NCBI RefSeq assembly: GCF_001645765.1
Contig: NZ_LWUJ01000012.1
Coordinates: forward strand, 171,020-212,034
Source: Candidatus Mycoplasma haematobovis
GTDB taxonomy: Bacteria; Bacillota_I; Bacilli_A; Mycoplasmatales; Mycoplasmoidaceae
Direction: 5' to 3'
Length of the DNA: 41,015 nucleotides
The position numbers and the translations under genes were made by a program. The notes under the pieces are model-generated. The model made no database searches. It was not told where the DNA came from and saw nothing but the letters and a program-made list of their open reading frames with translations. Position 1 is the first letter of the stretch, and each line of letters begins with the position of its first letter. Positions 1 to 9,394 of the stretch are shown here, piece by piece.

Positions 1-824
1 AAGATACTGATATTAATACACGCCCTTGACCAGTTTTCTTTAATTCTTTATTAGGAAATGCTCTAGTATTTGAGCATTCCCAAATGGTAACAGGATATAG
101 TAAATTATTCTTTGATTACCCTAAATGATGAGGTACTGAGAACAAGACTGAGAATAAAGCTAGCAAGAATTGTAAAGCGTCAACATCATCAGAATATTGA
201 GGTACTAATTTCTCATTTGATAATAGAGAAGCAATAGCAAAGCCAAAAAATGATGAAATTGAAAATATTGCAAGAAGTCTAATTTTCAATCATTCTATGT
301 ACCTACCCGATGCTCCAATAGTATTAGAGGGCTCTATTCAAAAGGGACAATATGATCAATTCTTAAATGGAGCAGGTAAGACATCACAAGGAATAGTAAA
401 TGGAACTAAAGATATTATTCAAGCAATTAAACAAGAATATGACACTAGCTCTAATTTATTTGAAGGAAGAAAAGTAATTGATTGAAATAAAGCTAAAGTT
501 TCATTTGCACAATTAAATTTAAAGAAAGCTATTGAATCAGTACTTTCACAAAAGAATACTTGAAGCGATTTATTAACTGGTACTTTATTAAGTTCAGTAG
601 GTATTTATTTCCACAAAATTCTAGGAGAAGCATTAATTAGAGATGGATTTTGAATCAATATTAATATGATGCATGAATATGGTATGTTTACTAAAAAAGA
701 TATGCAAATAACAAAAAGAATGGATTATTTTCCAAATAGTGAACTTTGATTAAAGGTAAATCCAGAATTAGATCCTGCTAAGTTACAATTGGGTTGACTC
801 GTTGACAAGTTCGTTAAGAAGTAA
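1..824 (+). CDS. Unidentified protein, C-terminal part (start outside window)
   Basis: An open frame (codons starting at base 3, table 4) runs from the window edge to TAA at 822-824, giving about 273 residues of the C-terminus. In-frame TGA codons read as Trp (for example a WWG motif near residue 43 and the GW before the last seven residues). The visible part is mixed polar and hydrophobic, with HSMYLPDAPIV in the middle and a tail rich in Lys and Leu. I do not recognise the family. It ends one base before the stop of trmD on the other strand, so the two genes converge with essentially no spacer and no visible terminator hairpin. Confidence 0.7.
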
Positions 825-825
825 A

Positions 826-1503
826 TTACTTTAGCTTTAAGTATTTCTTAAATAAATCTGGTCTTTTCTCTTCTGTAATCTTCTTTCTCATCTCTAATCT
901 ATATTTTTCAATAGCTTTATGATCTCCTGACAAATATATATCAGGAACTAAATCACCTTCAAAATTCTGTGGTCTTGTATATACAGGATAATCTAATAAG
1001 TAATCATTAAAGGATTCTGATATTAAGCTATCTTTATTAATTACATTAGGTATTAGTCTTATTATAGAATCTAATAAGACTAATGAAGCTAATTCTCCAG
1101 AACTAAGCACATAATCTCCTATAGATATCTCTTCTTTAATATATTTATTGATTCTTGCATCTATTCCTTCATAATGCCCACATATTAGCACTATATGTTT
1201 AGCTATTGTAGTTATAGCTTTTGCTCTTTCTTGATTTAATCTTATTCCTGCAGGAGTCATAAGAATAATATGTTCATTTAATAAGTTATTTTCTCTTAAA
1301 GCTCTAACTATAGGTTCAACTTTAAGTACCATACCTCCCCCGCCATAAGCATAGTCATCTATTTGTTCTTGAGGATGAGATCTAATATTTATTACTTTAA
1401 TTTCTATTAAGCCTTTAAGTTGTGCTTGTTTAGGTATAGATTTAGAGATATATGATTCTATTATTTCTGGAAAGATAGTTAAGACTGTAATTCTCTCTAG
1501 CAA
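826..1503 (-). CDS. trmD: tRNA (guanine(37)-N1)-methyltransferase TrmD
   Basis: TrmD methylates G37 next to the anticodon of tRNAs reading CNN and CGG codons, using S-adenosylmethionine, and so prevents +1 frameshifting. The 225 residues match the family in length and motifs: VLTIFPEI near the N-terminus, YGGGGM at 53-58, CGHYEGID at 108-115, LSSGE at 133-137 (trefoil-knot cofactor site) and the RPQNFEG loop near 177-183. The start is a TTG (1501-1503) directly abutting the TAG stop of rplS, which suggests translational coupling. In most bacteria the order is rpsP-rimM-trmD-rplS; here trmD is last and rimM is absent. Confidence 0.95.
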   Translation of the reverse strand: MLERITVLTIFPEIIESYISKSIPKQAQLKGLIEIKVINIRSHPQEQIDDYAYGGGGMVLKVEPIVRALRENNLLNEHIILMTPAGIRLNQERAKAITTIAKHIVLICGHYEGIDARINKYIKEEISIGDYVLSSGELASLVLLDSIIRLIPNVINKDSLISESFNDYLLDYPVYTRPQNFEGDLVPDIYLSGDHKAIEKYRLEMRKKITEEKRPDLFKKYLKLK

Positions 1504-1866
1504 CTATTTCTTAAGTCTTCTTAGTTTTTCCGCTAATCCTTTAGGCTTTCTTAAATAATATAAATTAGCTCTTCTTGCATGAGCTAACCTATCTATAGTT
1601 ATTTCTTCAATTAAAGGAGAATGTAAGAAGAATCTTTTTTCTACTCAGAAATCATCAAATTTTCTTCTAATTAATAAATTATGAGTAAGTCTTCCTCTAT
1701 GTTTATTACTAATTACTATTCCTTGAAATTTTTGTATTCTTGATTTCTTTCCCTCTACTACTCTTTCTGAAATAGTTACAGTATAGCCAGGCGCAATATT
1801 AGGAATATTAACCTTGCACTGTCAAGACTCTACTAATTCAGTTAAAGCTACTTTATTAATTGCCAT
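1504..1866 (-). CDS. rplS: 50S ribosomal protein L19
   Basis: L19 sits at the interface of the 30S and 50S subunits. Read with table 4, the frame from ATG (1864-1866) to TAG (1504-1506) gives 120 residues, the usual length. It contains recognisable L19 signatures: IAPGYTV, RIQKFQGIVI, a RRKFDDFWVEKRF stretch, then FLHSPLIEEI, HARRANLYYLR and a basic tail. It has two TGA-encoded Trp residues. Its start overlaps the rpsP stop by 11 bases and its stop touches the trmD start, so the three genes form one tightly coupled translation unit. Confidence 0.95.
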
Positions 1867-2086
1867 AAGATTTAAATAATCTCTCTACTACTTCTGTGGG
1901 CTGTGCTCCATTACTTATATATTTACTGTATATTTCTTTATCAATTCTTACATCTTTCTTAATAGGATTGTAAGTACCAACTAACTCTATGTAAGCACCA
2001 TCTCTTCGTTTTCTAGAATCCATAACTACTATTCTGTAAATGGGAAGAGCTTTTCTTCCCATTTTTAATAACCTTATCTTAAGCAT
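1856..2086 (-). CDS. rpsP: 30S ribosomal protein S16
   Basis: S16 is an assembly protein of the 30S subunit. The 76-residue product is the normal size for S16 and begins with the family signature MLKIRLLKMGRKALPIYRIV, followed by DSRKRRDG and ELVGTYNP and the C-terminal QPTEVVERL segment. ATG at 2084-2086. It lies 7 bases after the stop of a small membrane-protein gene and overlaps the start of rplS, so it is probably transcribed from a promoter upstream of that membrane-gene cluster. Confidence 0.96.
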   Translation of the reverse strand: MLKIRLLKMGRKALPIYRIVVMDSRKRRDGAYIELVGTYNPIKKDVRIDKEIYSKYISNGAQPTEVVERLFKSYGN

Positions 2087-2093
2087 TTAATTA

Positions 2094-2513
2094 TTAATCA
2101 TATTCTATATCAATTGCTCCTAGTGAAAACTTAATATAGTAAAGATATCTTTCTATTAATAATTTAAATGGTAATGAAAATACCCATGTTAATGGCAGTA
2201 ATAAGTCTAACACAATAATGATGCTTAAGAATTTAGATACTCTACCTACATATTTAACTAATTCTTTATTCTTGTGATGCTTTATTAAAGAATAACCTTT
2301 TCAATAAATTCTCTTTAAAGGTAAAGATTTAGCTACTCCAATAAAGGCAAATATATAGATAAATACAAGAGCAACAGCCATAAAAATAACTAGACCTTGT
2401 GGTCAGTTGGTTAATACAGGAACCATTAAGAATGAAAAGATTACTACTGCAAATTGTCAACGAGTTCAGAATCTTACTAATGAATAACTTCTTTCAAAAA
2501 GCTTATTGAACAT
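2094..2513 (-). CDS. Small membrane protein, paralog 1 of 3
   Basis: A 139-residue protein with about three membrane segments: residues 20-33, 42-62 and about 100-115. The third carries the motif VLDLLLPLTWVFSLP. A charged loop (KHHKNKELVKYVGR) separates segments two and three. The ATG (2511-2513) overlaps the stop of the gene before it in the arrangement TAATG. No known domain is recognised. The motif I-L-D-L-L-P-L-T recurs in the gene at 3235-3609 and more loosely in the one at 2513-3118, so I infer three paralogs. It precedes rpsP by 7 bases. Confidence 0.75.
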
Positions 2514-3118
2514 TAATCATCACTTTCTTTAAGTTGTTGGAATGTTTCTTTCATTTTTTGTTCTTCCTCTTCTGTATCTTTTTGAGGACCTAATGTTTCT
2601 ATTTTTTTCTTAGTCTTACCTGTTAAAGTCTCAGCAACAGTAGCTGCAGTAATTTTAGGTTTTTCATATAGCCCTTCTGTTAATAAGAATTCATAGAATG
2701 GATCTTCAGTAATATCATCATCCTCTAATTCAAATTCTCCTGTAGCTACCATTCTTCTTAGTTGCTTAACTCTTTTTTTAAATTTCCTATAATAAATTCA
2801 GAATATGAATTTCATGGGGAACATAACAGGCCATAAGAAGATATCTAATCAAATGAAAACATTAAGTAAGAAATTTAGAGTAGTGTAATTAGGTTCAAGC
2901 ATGGGAATATCTTTAACCTGTGCATAGTCTTGAAAGGTACGTCTTAATAGAGCACTACGAGTGTGAGTTTTTCAATAAGTTACTAAATAAATAATAAAAC
3001 AAGGGATAAAACAACCAGCAGCTACAGAAGGATTTGAATTGGCACCAAGCGCACATCCTATAAATGAAGCGTATAAGAAGAAAATTGACATTCATCAGAA
3101 TCTTATTGACCTCTTCAT
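2513..3118 (-). CDS. Membrane protein with acidic tail, paralog 2 of 3
   Basis: With TGA read as Trp the frame from ATG (3116-3118) gives 201 residues. Two hydrophobic segments lie near residues 8-22 and 30-48, a third near 95-120 with the WLDIFLWPVMFPMKF motif shared with its neighbours, then a basic stretch (KKRVKQLRRM) and a very acidic, soluble tail of about 80 residues (ELEDDDITEDPF through EEEEQKMKE). The orientation of charges suggests a cytoplasmic C-tail. An in-frame GTG at 3173-3175 would add 19 residues; the ATG lies inside a small hairpin (3113-3131), so the true start is uncertain. Function unknown. Confidence 0.7.
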
Positions 3119-3234
3119 TCTTAAAATGAAGGGTAGTAGGGAGTCTACAGCCCTAATAGAAGAATGAGAAGCCACAAGACTCTAAGTAATATTAGAAAAA
3201 GTCACCAAATTTTAATGTTCGCATTTGCTTCGCA
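3119..3234 (-). other. Intergenic stretch with small hairpin
   Basis: This gap of 116 bases lies between two co-directional membrane genes. At its lower end CTTCATT (3113-3119) pairs with AATGAAG (3125-3131) around a 5-base loop, covering the ATG of the downstream gene. There is no T-run, so it is not a convincing terminator; it might hide the start codon. Nothing else was recognised, apart from a possible in-frame GTG start at 3175. Confidence 0.3.
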
Positions 3235-3609
3235 TTAATTATTCATAAGTTTTATTTTTTGATGATATCTTCAGAAATATATTTTTGGTACAAGAGTTAA
3301 TGGTATTGTTAATGGCAATAAATCTAATATAGTTATTACTATTAATAAATTTCTATTTATTACTAATAACCTTCTTAATTCTAAATCTTCTTGCATTAAT
3401 ACTTTATTAATTAAATCTTTAACTAAATTAAAGCCTTTAATTATCACTATTACTACAGATGCAAAGTATGCCCCTAATAATATGGGCATACATTTGTAAG
3501 TAGACTCTGGATCTCATTTAAGAAAGAAAAGAAATAAAAATCAAGCAACACCTATAGGTATTCAAATCTTAATATATGTATCAGTTTTTTCTGTAAAAGA
3601 AGGAGACAT
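3235..3609 (-). CDS. Small membrane protein, paralog 3 of 3
   Basis: A 124-residue protein (table 4) from ATG 3607-3609 to TAA 3235-3237. Membrane segments are predicted near residues 15-30 (WIPIGVAWFLFLFF), 42-60 and 90-112; the last carries ILDLLPLTIPLTLVP, the signature shared with the two genes downstream. No catalytic motif is visible. It is the first gene of a six-gene minus-strand run ending in rpsP-rplS-trmD. Its start codon is only 20 bases from the start codon of the divergent array gene at 3630, and both start codons lie in one perfect inverted repeat. Confidence 0.75.
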
Positions 3610-3638
3610 ATTAATCTTCTATTTTATTTATGTCTCCT
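3601..3638. promoter_or_regulatory. Inverted repeat spanning two divergent start codons
   Basis: AGGAGACATA (3601-3610) and TATGTCTCCT (3629-3638) are perfect 10-base inverted arms with an 18-base AT-rich centre. Each arm contains the start codon and the first codons of one of the divergent genes. Only 20 bases separate the two start codons, so the promoters must be very close to or inside the coding sequences. TAAAAT on the minus strand of the centre is a possible -10. A shared operator, a leaderless bidirectional promoter, or a translational element are all possible; which one is inference. Confidence 0.4.
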
Positions 3639-4277
3639 ACTCTTGCTAAAGCATTAGCAGGAATATGTGGTGTTGGAGCACTTGGAGGTGCTGGCGCAAC
3701 TGCTAATTACTTTTTTTCTGGCAAGAGCATAAGAGCATATATAGAGAAAACAAAAACATCCAAAAATAAAGTATTTCTTACTTCAACTGGTTTAGATTTA
3801 GCAGATATTAAGAAAAAGTATACAGAAAATAAAAAGAAAGTTAAGCCTAAGGATTCTGCAAGCAAAGAGATTACTGCTGAACAATTAGAGCAATGATGTA
3901 AGGATAATGCTGATTCTAAATTTAGTAGTGTTGAAGACCAACTTTACAAAGACATACTTTCTTGATGTTTTGTAAATCCTAAGACTATTGCGCAAGAGCT
4001 TGAATCAAAAGAAAGAGAATTAATAGCTGGCGAAAGTGGAAATGAAGATGCGTGAAAGAGAGCATGAGATACTTACAACTCTAGTAAGGAAAGCAAAGGA
4101 AGTATTAATGATTCAACTGCTACTGATTTGAATGGAACTGCAAGGGATAAGGGAGGACCAGCGTTGCAAAAATGATGTGCGGCAAGAAATAAAGAAACTA
4201 AGAAATTGTATGAAGAAGATATTGAAGCAATTTATGGATTATTCGAAACTTGGTGTACTAAGGCTAAAGGAAAATAA
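3630..4277 (+). CDS. Array paralog 1, type A: anchored four-cysteine protein
   Basis: 215 residues (table 4). A Gly/Ala-rich hydrophobic N-terminus (residues 5-30) looks like a signal anchor and is followed by the family motif F-x-SGKSIRAYI. Two cysteine pairs follow: WC at 89-90 and SWC ending at Cys 113, then KWC ending at Cys 183 and TWC ending at Cys 209. Most of these Trp are TGA. Type A identity rests on the shared segment AYIEKTKTSKNKVF and on the CKDNADSKFSSVED stretch, nearly repeated in the gene at 6205. Function is unknown; hemoplasma paralog families of this kind are thought to be surface antigens. First gene of a long plus-strand run. Confidence 0.85.
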
Positions 4278-4280
4278 TTC

Positions 4281-4910
4281 ATGAAAGGGACTGCTTGAGT
4301 TGCATTGGGTGTTGGAGGCGCAGGCTCTATTGCTGGTACAGGTTTAGCAATTAATCATGTTTATGGAGGCACTAGTATTAAGGAGTATATTGAGACTAAT
4401 AAGGAATCAAAAAACAAAATATTTCTTACTTCAAAAACACCTGCTTTAAGTGAAATACAAGGAAAATACAAAACATCAAAGAGAACTAAACCTCAGAAAA
4501 ATGGTAAGGATGTTCCAGAAACAGAATTAGGACAATGATGTGAAGATGCAGTTAAAGGTAAATTTTCAGATGAAAATAGTGATATTTACAAACAGATCAT
4601 TTCTTGATGTTACATAAACACAAATAGTCTTAAAGATGAACTGACTAAGAATGGAAAAGTGATATTGTCTGGAGAGGCAGAAGGGCATAATGATTGGAAG
4701 GTAGCTTGAGGTAAATACAATAGCAGAACAGATAAGGAAAGTTTCAAAATTAATGAAGCAAGCTATGAAGCTTTAAATCAAAGCGATGAAGTAGCTGGCG
4801 GCAAGGCATTGCACAAGTGATGCAACGCAAAAAAAGATGAAACTAAGAAACTTTATGAAGATGGCATGGAGGATGTGTTCGCCTTGTTTGTTAAGTGGTG
4901 CGCTAAATAG
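4281..4910 (+). CDS. Array paralog 2, type B
   Basis: 209 residues. The ATG at 4281 is 3 bases after the previous stop and adds eight residues (including one TGA Trp) before the first obvious glycine-rich hydrophobic stretch. The N-terminal anchor AGSIAGTGLAINHVYGG is followed by TSIKEYIETNKESKNKIFLT and a polar linker rich in Lys, Thr and Pro. Cysteines lie in QWC, SWCYIN, KWCNAKK and the C-terminal VKWCAK. The central AWGKYN is the family's conserved Trp-aromatic element. Matches gene 6 of the array (6846) throughout. Function unknown. Confidence 0.85.
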
Positions 4911-4921
4911 CGTTAGAGGCA

Positions 4922-5554
4922 ATGAGTGTAGTAGTCAAATCTTTAATAGCTGTTGGCGGTTTAGGGACTTTAACTGGTGCTGGTTTTGCTATTAATCATT
5001 TCTATGGTGGAGAATCAATTGAGAGCTTCTTAAAAAAATCAAATGGTAGTAAAGAATTTCTTGCTAAAGGAACTAAAGATTTAAATGCCATTCTTACTAC
5101 ATATGAAAGTTCTACTAGATTTAAACCAAAAGACAGTACCGGTAAACCGGTAGATAAAGACAATTTAGTCAATTGGTGCAAAGAGGCTGTTAAAGGAAAG
5201 TATTATGGTAAAGATGATGCAAATTTCAAGGGAGTTAATTCATGATGCTTCATAAATACTAATTCTTTTGCAGATCAACTAAAGAACCGCGGGAATAAGA
5301 AAGTATCTGCGCAGGATTCAAAACATAAAGATTGAACTGATGCCTGAGGCAAATACAAATTAGGAAGAAATGATGTAAATTTGAAAATTACATATTCAGA
5401 AAAACAAGGAGATTTAAATGGTAATGATGAAGCAAAGGGGGCAGCAGCTCTAAAGGCATGGTGTGATTCTAAGGTTAATACTAAGTTTTATGTGGATGAT
5501 GCTGATAAGGAATTTAATAAATTTGACCATTGATGTCCTAAAGTGGACGCTTAA
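4922..5554 (+). CDS. Array paralog 3, type C
   Basis: 210 residues from ATG 4922. Type C is defined by the N-terminus MSVVVKSLIAVGGLG and the C-terminal arrangement ALKAWCDSK ... F..FDHWC, both also present in the gene at 7487. The hydrophobic anchor covers residues 3-27, followed by the family motif YGGESIESF. Cysteine pairs: NWCKEAV ... SWCFIN and AWCDSK ... HWCPK. The spacer before it is 11 bases, the largest in this unit. Function unknown. Confidence 0.85.
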
Positions 5555-5559
5555 TAATA

Positions 5560-6201
5560 ATGGCTATTTCAAAATTAACTTTAATTGGTGGTAGTGCAGG
5601 ATTAGTTTCAGCAACAGCAGGAGGCGTTGCTATTTACTTAAATTCAGGAGAATCAATTAGAGACTACATCGCAAACAAGAATGATAGCAATACTAAATTT
5701 ATTTCTTTAGTTAAAGATGCTCAAAAAGCACTTGAGTCTAGATATGAAAAAGGAAAAGACCATAAACCAAAGAATGGTAATGTTGAGGTCAAAAAAGATC
5801 AAATAGTTGCATGATGTGAAAAGTCTGCAAGCACTAAATTTTCTAGCGAAACAGATCCTACTTATTTATCTTTGAAGACTTGATGTTTTGTAGATATTAC
5901 TTCTTTATCAGAAAAGGCCAATAAGAATAAAGTCGAAAATAGAGTGTATGTTTCTGATAAGGATGGTAATGATGAAGCTTGAAAAAATGCTTGAAGTACT
6001 TACAATGGTGGCAAGTCTGCTAACACTTTAAGAATAACTGATTCTGATTTAACAAATTTGAACACAGATAATAAGGAAAAGGGTGCTTTAGATTTGCACA
6101 AATGATGTAGCAGAACTGGAGATAGCAAGATGTATCAAGAAGATTCAGAGACTACTTACCAAAAATACTTGAAGTGATGTTTCAAAGATAGTGCTGGATA
6201 A
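5560..6201 (+). CDS. Array paralog 4, type D
   Basis: 213 residues from ATG 5560, five bases after the previous stop. Type D members begin MAISKLTLIGGSAGL and have YLNSGESIRD in place of the HFYGGESI motif of the other types. The first 110 or so bases are almost identical to those of the gene at 8116, far more than the rest of the gene. Cysteines: WCEKSAS ... TWCFVD and KWCSRTG ... KWCFKDS. The segment AWKNAWSTYNG is the conserved central element. Function unknown. Confidence 0.85.
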
Positions 6202-6204
6202 GTA

Positions 6205-6846
6205 ATGCGTACAACAACTTTAATTGGTTTAGGTCTTGGAGGCACTACTGCTTTAGCAGGTACAGGTGTTGCCATTAATCATTTCTATGGAGGAGAAAGC
6301 ATAAGAGCATATATAGATAGGACAAAAACATCCAAAAATAAAGTATTTCTTGTAGCTGGTAGATCTGATTTAAATGAGATAAAGATTAAGTATCACGAAT
6401 CAAAGGATAGTAATAGAGTTAAACCAAAAGACGATAAAGGAAGTTCTGTAGATAAAGAAAAGTTAGTTCAATGATGTGCTGATAATGCCAACACTAAGTT
6501 TAGTAGTGTTGAAGATGAAACCTATAAAGCAATACTTTCTTGGTGTTTCTTAAACTCCAAAACTATTTCAGAAGAAATGGCTTCTGAATCTAGACAAATA
6601 TATTCAAATCAGGGCGCTGCCGAAGAAGAATGAAAAATCGCCTGAAACAACTACAATACTAAGAAAAATATACTTAAATTATCTATTACTGGAGACGATT
6701 TAACAGATTTAAATGGTACTAATGATGTTGCAGGAGGTAAAGCATTACATAAATGGTGTGATGAAAAGAATAAGGATAAGAAGAAACTTTATGAAGATGG
6801 AGTTGAAGCAACATATGCACTGTTTAGACAGTGATGTACTAAATAA
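6205..6846 (+). CDS. Array paralog 5, type A
   Basis: 213 residues from ATG 6205. The N-terminus MRTTTLIGLGLGGTTALAG is a hydrophobic anchor followed by YGGESIRAYIDRTKTSKNK; the DNA coding SIRAYI through NKVFL is close to identical with gene 1 of the array. Cysteine pairs: QWCADNA ... SWCFLN and KWCDEKN ... QWCTK. The stop overlaps the next start as TAATG (6844-6848). Function unknown. Confidence 0.85.
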
Positions 6847-7481
6847 TGAGAACACTTGGATTAACCACATTAGGTATTGGTGGTTTGGGAACTATCGCTG
6901 GTACAGGCGCAATTCTTAATCATTATTATGGTGGTGATTCAATTAAGCAACATATAGAGAAGACAACTAAGACTCCACATAAGATATTCCTTACTTCAAA
7001 TACTCCAAATTTGAGTGATATTAAGGCTAAGTACAAAGCTTCAAAAAGAACTAAACCGCAAGCAAACGGAAAAGCAGTTGAAGATACAGAAATAGCAAAA
7101 TGATGTGAGAATGCAGTTAATCAAAAATTTTGAGATGAAAAAAGCTCAAATCTTGCAGCTATTCTTTCTTGATGCTACATCAATACCAATGATTTTGGGA
7201 CTGATCTAGGTAGAGTCAAAAAAACATTACTTTCTTCAAATGGTGCCGATCACCAAGATTGAAAAACTGCATGAGGTAAATACAAAATCGGCAGAGATGA
7301 GGAGGGCCTCAAGATTGAAGAATCTAGTTACGATGATTTAAATAAAGATGATGAAACAAAAGGAGGACAAGCATTACATAAGTGATGTAATGCCAAAAAA
7401 ACTGCTAACCAAAAACTCTATGAAGATGGCGTTGAAAAAGACTTCTCTTTATTTGTTAAGTGATGTTCGAAAGATAGTTAG
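6846..7481 (+). CDS. Array paralog 6, type B
   Basis: 211 residues. The ATG (6846) overlaps the previous stop by one base, so translation is probably coupled. Begins MRTLGLTTLGIGGLGTIAG, then YGGDSIKQHIEK and the type B linker SDIKAKYKASKRTKPQANGK. Cysteines: KWCENAV ... SWCYINT and KWCNAKK ... VKWCSKDS. The tail KLYEDGVEKDFSLFVKWC corresponds to that of gene 2. Function unknown. Confidence 0.85.
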
Positions 7482-7486
7482 GGCAA

Positions 7487-8113
7487 ATGAGTGTAGCAAT
7501 AAAGTCATTAGTGGCTGTTGGTAGTTTAGGTACTTTAACAGGAGCAGGATTTGCTATTAAGCATTTTGTTAGTGGCGAATCAATCAAAGAGCATTTACTT
7601 AATTCTAAAGAGTACAAAAATAGAGTTTTTTTAAATTCGGGTTTACAGGGATTAAAGGACATTCTTGATACTTATCATTCTTCAAAAAGAACTAAACCTA
7701 ATGATGAGAAAGGAGTGCCTTTAGCCAAGGAGAAATTAGTTGATTGATGTAATGGGGCTATCGGAGGTAAATATAGTGGAAAAAATAATGATTTTGATGC
7801 TATCGTTTCATGATGTTACATTAATGTGAACACTTTTGAAAAAGAATTGGGAGACTCTACAAAGAAAAGAATAACAGAAGCACAATCTACCAATAAAGAT
7901 TGAGTAGATGCTTGAAAGAAATATTCAAAAGATAAAGAAACTTCTAACTTAAAGATAACGGGACATGAAAGGGATTCTGCGCTCAATGGAAATAAAGATA
8001 CAGATGGTCAGGCAGCTTTGAAGGCTTGATGTGATGAAAAAGCTATTTTGAAAATGTATATCGATACAGCTAAAGAAGATTTTGCTCGCTTCGAGCATTG
8101 ATGTACCAAGTAA
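7487..8113 (+). CDS. Array paralog 7, type C
   Basis: 208 residues from ATG 7487. N-terminus MSVAIKSLVAVGSLGTLTG is the type C signature; the third-position motif here is FVSGESIKEHLL. Cysteine pairs: DWCNGAI ... SWCYINV and AWCDEKA ... HWCTK. The middle part FEKELGDS and AWKKYSKDKE is echoed in gene 10 of the array, which looks like a recombinant. Function unknown. Confidence 0.85.
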
Positions 8114-8115
8114 CA

Positions 8116-8745
8116 ATGGCTATTTCAAAATTAACTTTAATTGGTGGTAGTGCAGGATTAGTTTCAGCAACAGCTGGAGGTGTTGCTATTTACTTAAATT
8201 CAGGAGAATCAATTAGAGATCATATTGCAAATAAGAGTGATGGTAATATTAAATTTATCTCTTTAGTTCCAGAAGCTCATGTTTCTTTGAAAAAGCGTTA
8301 TGAGGTTGTTGGAGCAAGCCACAAGCCAATTGAAAATGGGAAAGAAGTTACTAGTGACAAAATAATTGAATGATGTGAAAGAGCCGCAAATACTAGATTT
8401 TTTAAGGATACGGATCCAATTTATTCGTCAATAGGTGCTTGGTGTTTTGTAAATGTTAATACTTTATTTCAACAAGCTGGAAAAAGTAGTGATCAGAATA
8501 TTGATGGTAGTGATGGAAATTCAGATGGCTGAAAAAATGCATGAGAAACTTACAATACCCAAAAAACAACAAAAAAATTAGAGATAACAGGCGATGATAT
8601 TGGAGATTTAAATACTGCAAGAGACAAAAATGCCGGCGGGCCTGCTTTGTACAAATGATGTCAATCTAGTGGTAATAAAAAAATGTATGAATTAGGCTCT
8701 GAAGAAAGTTTAAAGAGATACGAAAGATGGTGCTTTAAATCATAG
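8116..8745 (+). CDS. Array paralog 8, type D
   Basis: 209 residues. I chose ATG 8116 rather than the in-frame ATG at 8098 because the product then begins MAISKLTLIGG exactly like gene 4, and because 8098 lies inside the end of the preceding gene. The 5' end is nearly identical at DNA level with gene 4. Motif YLNSGESIRDHI; cysteines in EWCERAA ... AWCFVN and KWCQSSG ... RWCFKS. Function unknown. Confidence 0.85.
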
Positions 8746-8747
8746 AT

Positions 8748-9389
8748 ATGAAAACCCCTACTTTAATTAGTTTAGGACTAGGAGGTGCTACAGCTTTAGC
8801 GGGTACAGGTATCACTCTTAATCATTTCTACGGGGGAGAAAGTATTAGAGAACATATAGAGAGAACAAAGAAATCAAAAAATAAGTTATTTTTTACTAAA
8901 GATAGCAAGAACTTTGAAGATATTAAGAATAAGTACCATTCATCTACTGATAGCAAAAGGCCAAAACCTAAAGATAAATCAGGCAAGATAGTTACTAAAG
9001 ATAATTTAGAGCAATGATGTGCTGATAATTCTGGCACTAAATTTAATAGTGATAAAGATGAACTTTATCAAAGCATCTTGTCTTGATGTTACATAAATTC
9101 CAATTCTTTTGAAGAGGAAATGGTAGTTGACGAAAAACAAATATATTCATCACAAGGCAATACAGGTACTGATTGACAAACTGCATGAGAGACTTACAAA
9201 AACAATAAAGTAGCTACAGGAATGACAATTACAGGCGATAATTTAACTAATTTAAATGGAGAAAATAAAACAGAAGGAGGAAAAGCATTGGAAGCTTGGT
9301 GTAGTACTAATAAAGCCAAAAAGCTTTATGAGGACAATGCAGAAGCCACCTATGAATTATTCAAAAAATGATGTACTAAACCTAAATAA
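8748..9389 (+). CDS. Array paralog 9, type A
   Basis: 213 residues from ATG 8748, two bases after the previous stop. N-terminus MKTPTLISLGLGGATALAG parallels gene 5, with YGGESIREHIERTKKSKNK. Cysteines: QWCADNS ... SWCYIN and AWCSTN ... KKWCTKPK. The C-terminal KLYEDNAEATYELF resembles both gene 5 and gene 10. Function unknown. Confidence 0.85.
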
Positions 9390-9394
9390 GAATA

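Larger units (their letters stand above)
3630..6201 (+). repeat. Tandem four-gene unit 1 (types A-B-C-D)
   Basis: The genes at 3630, 4281, 4922 and 5560 form the first copy of a unit whose members match, position by position, the genes at 6205, 6846, 7487 and 8116. Start-to-start distances between corresponding genes are 2575, 2565, 2565 and 2556 bases. Correspondence is clear from N-termini, for example MSV-x-KSL for type C and MAISKLTLIGGSAGL for type D. Confidence 0.8.
6205..8745 (+). repeat. Tandem four-gene unit 2 (types A-B-C-D)
   Basis: Second copy of the unit, with genes at 6205, 6846, 7487 and 8116 in the same order and nearly the same spacing as unit 1. Gene lengths differ by only a few codons from their counterparts. 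The protein sequences have diverged mostly in the middle, between the second and third cysteine. Confidence 0.8.

Noticed and set aside
8098-8115. Earlier ATG (8098) for array gene 8
   Set aside because: It lies within the end of the preceding gene and adds six residues not found in gene 4, which otherwise has the same N-terminus from ATG 8116.
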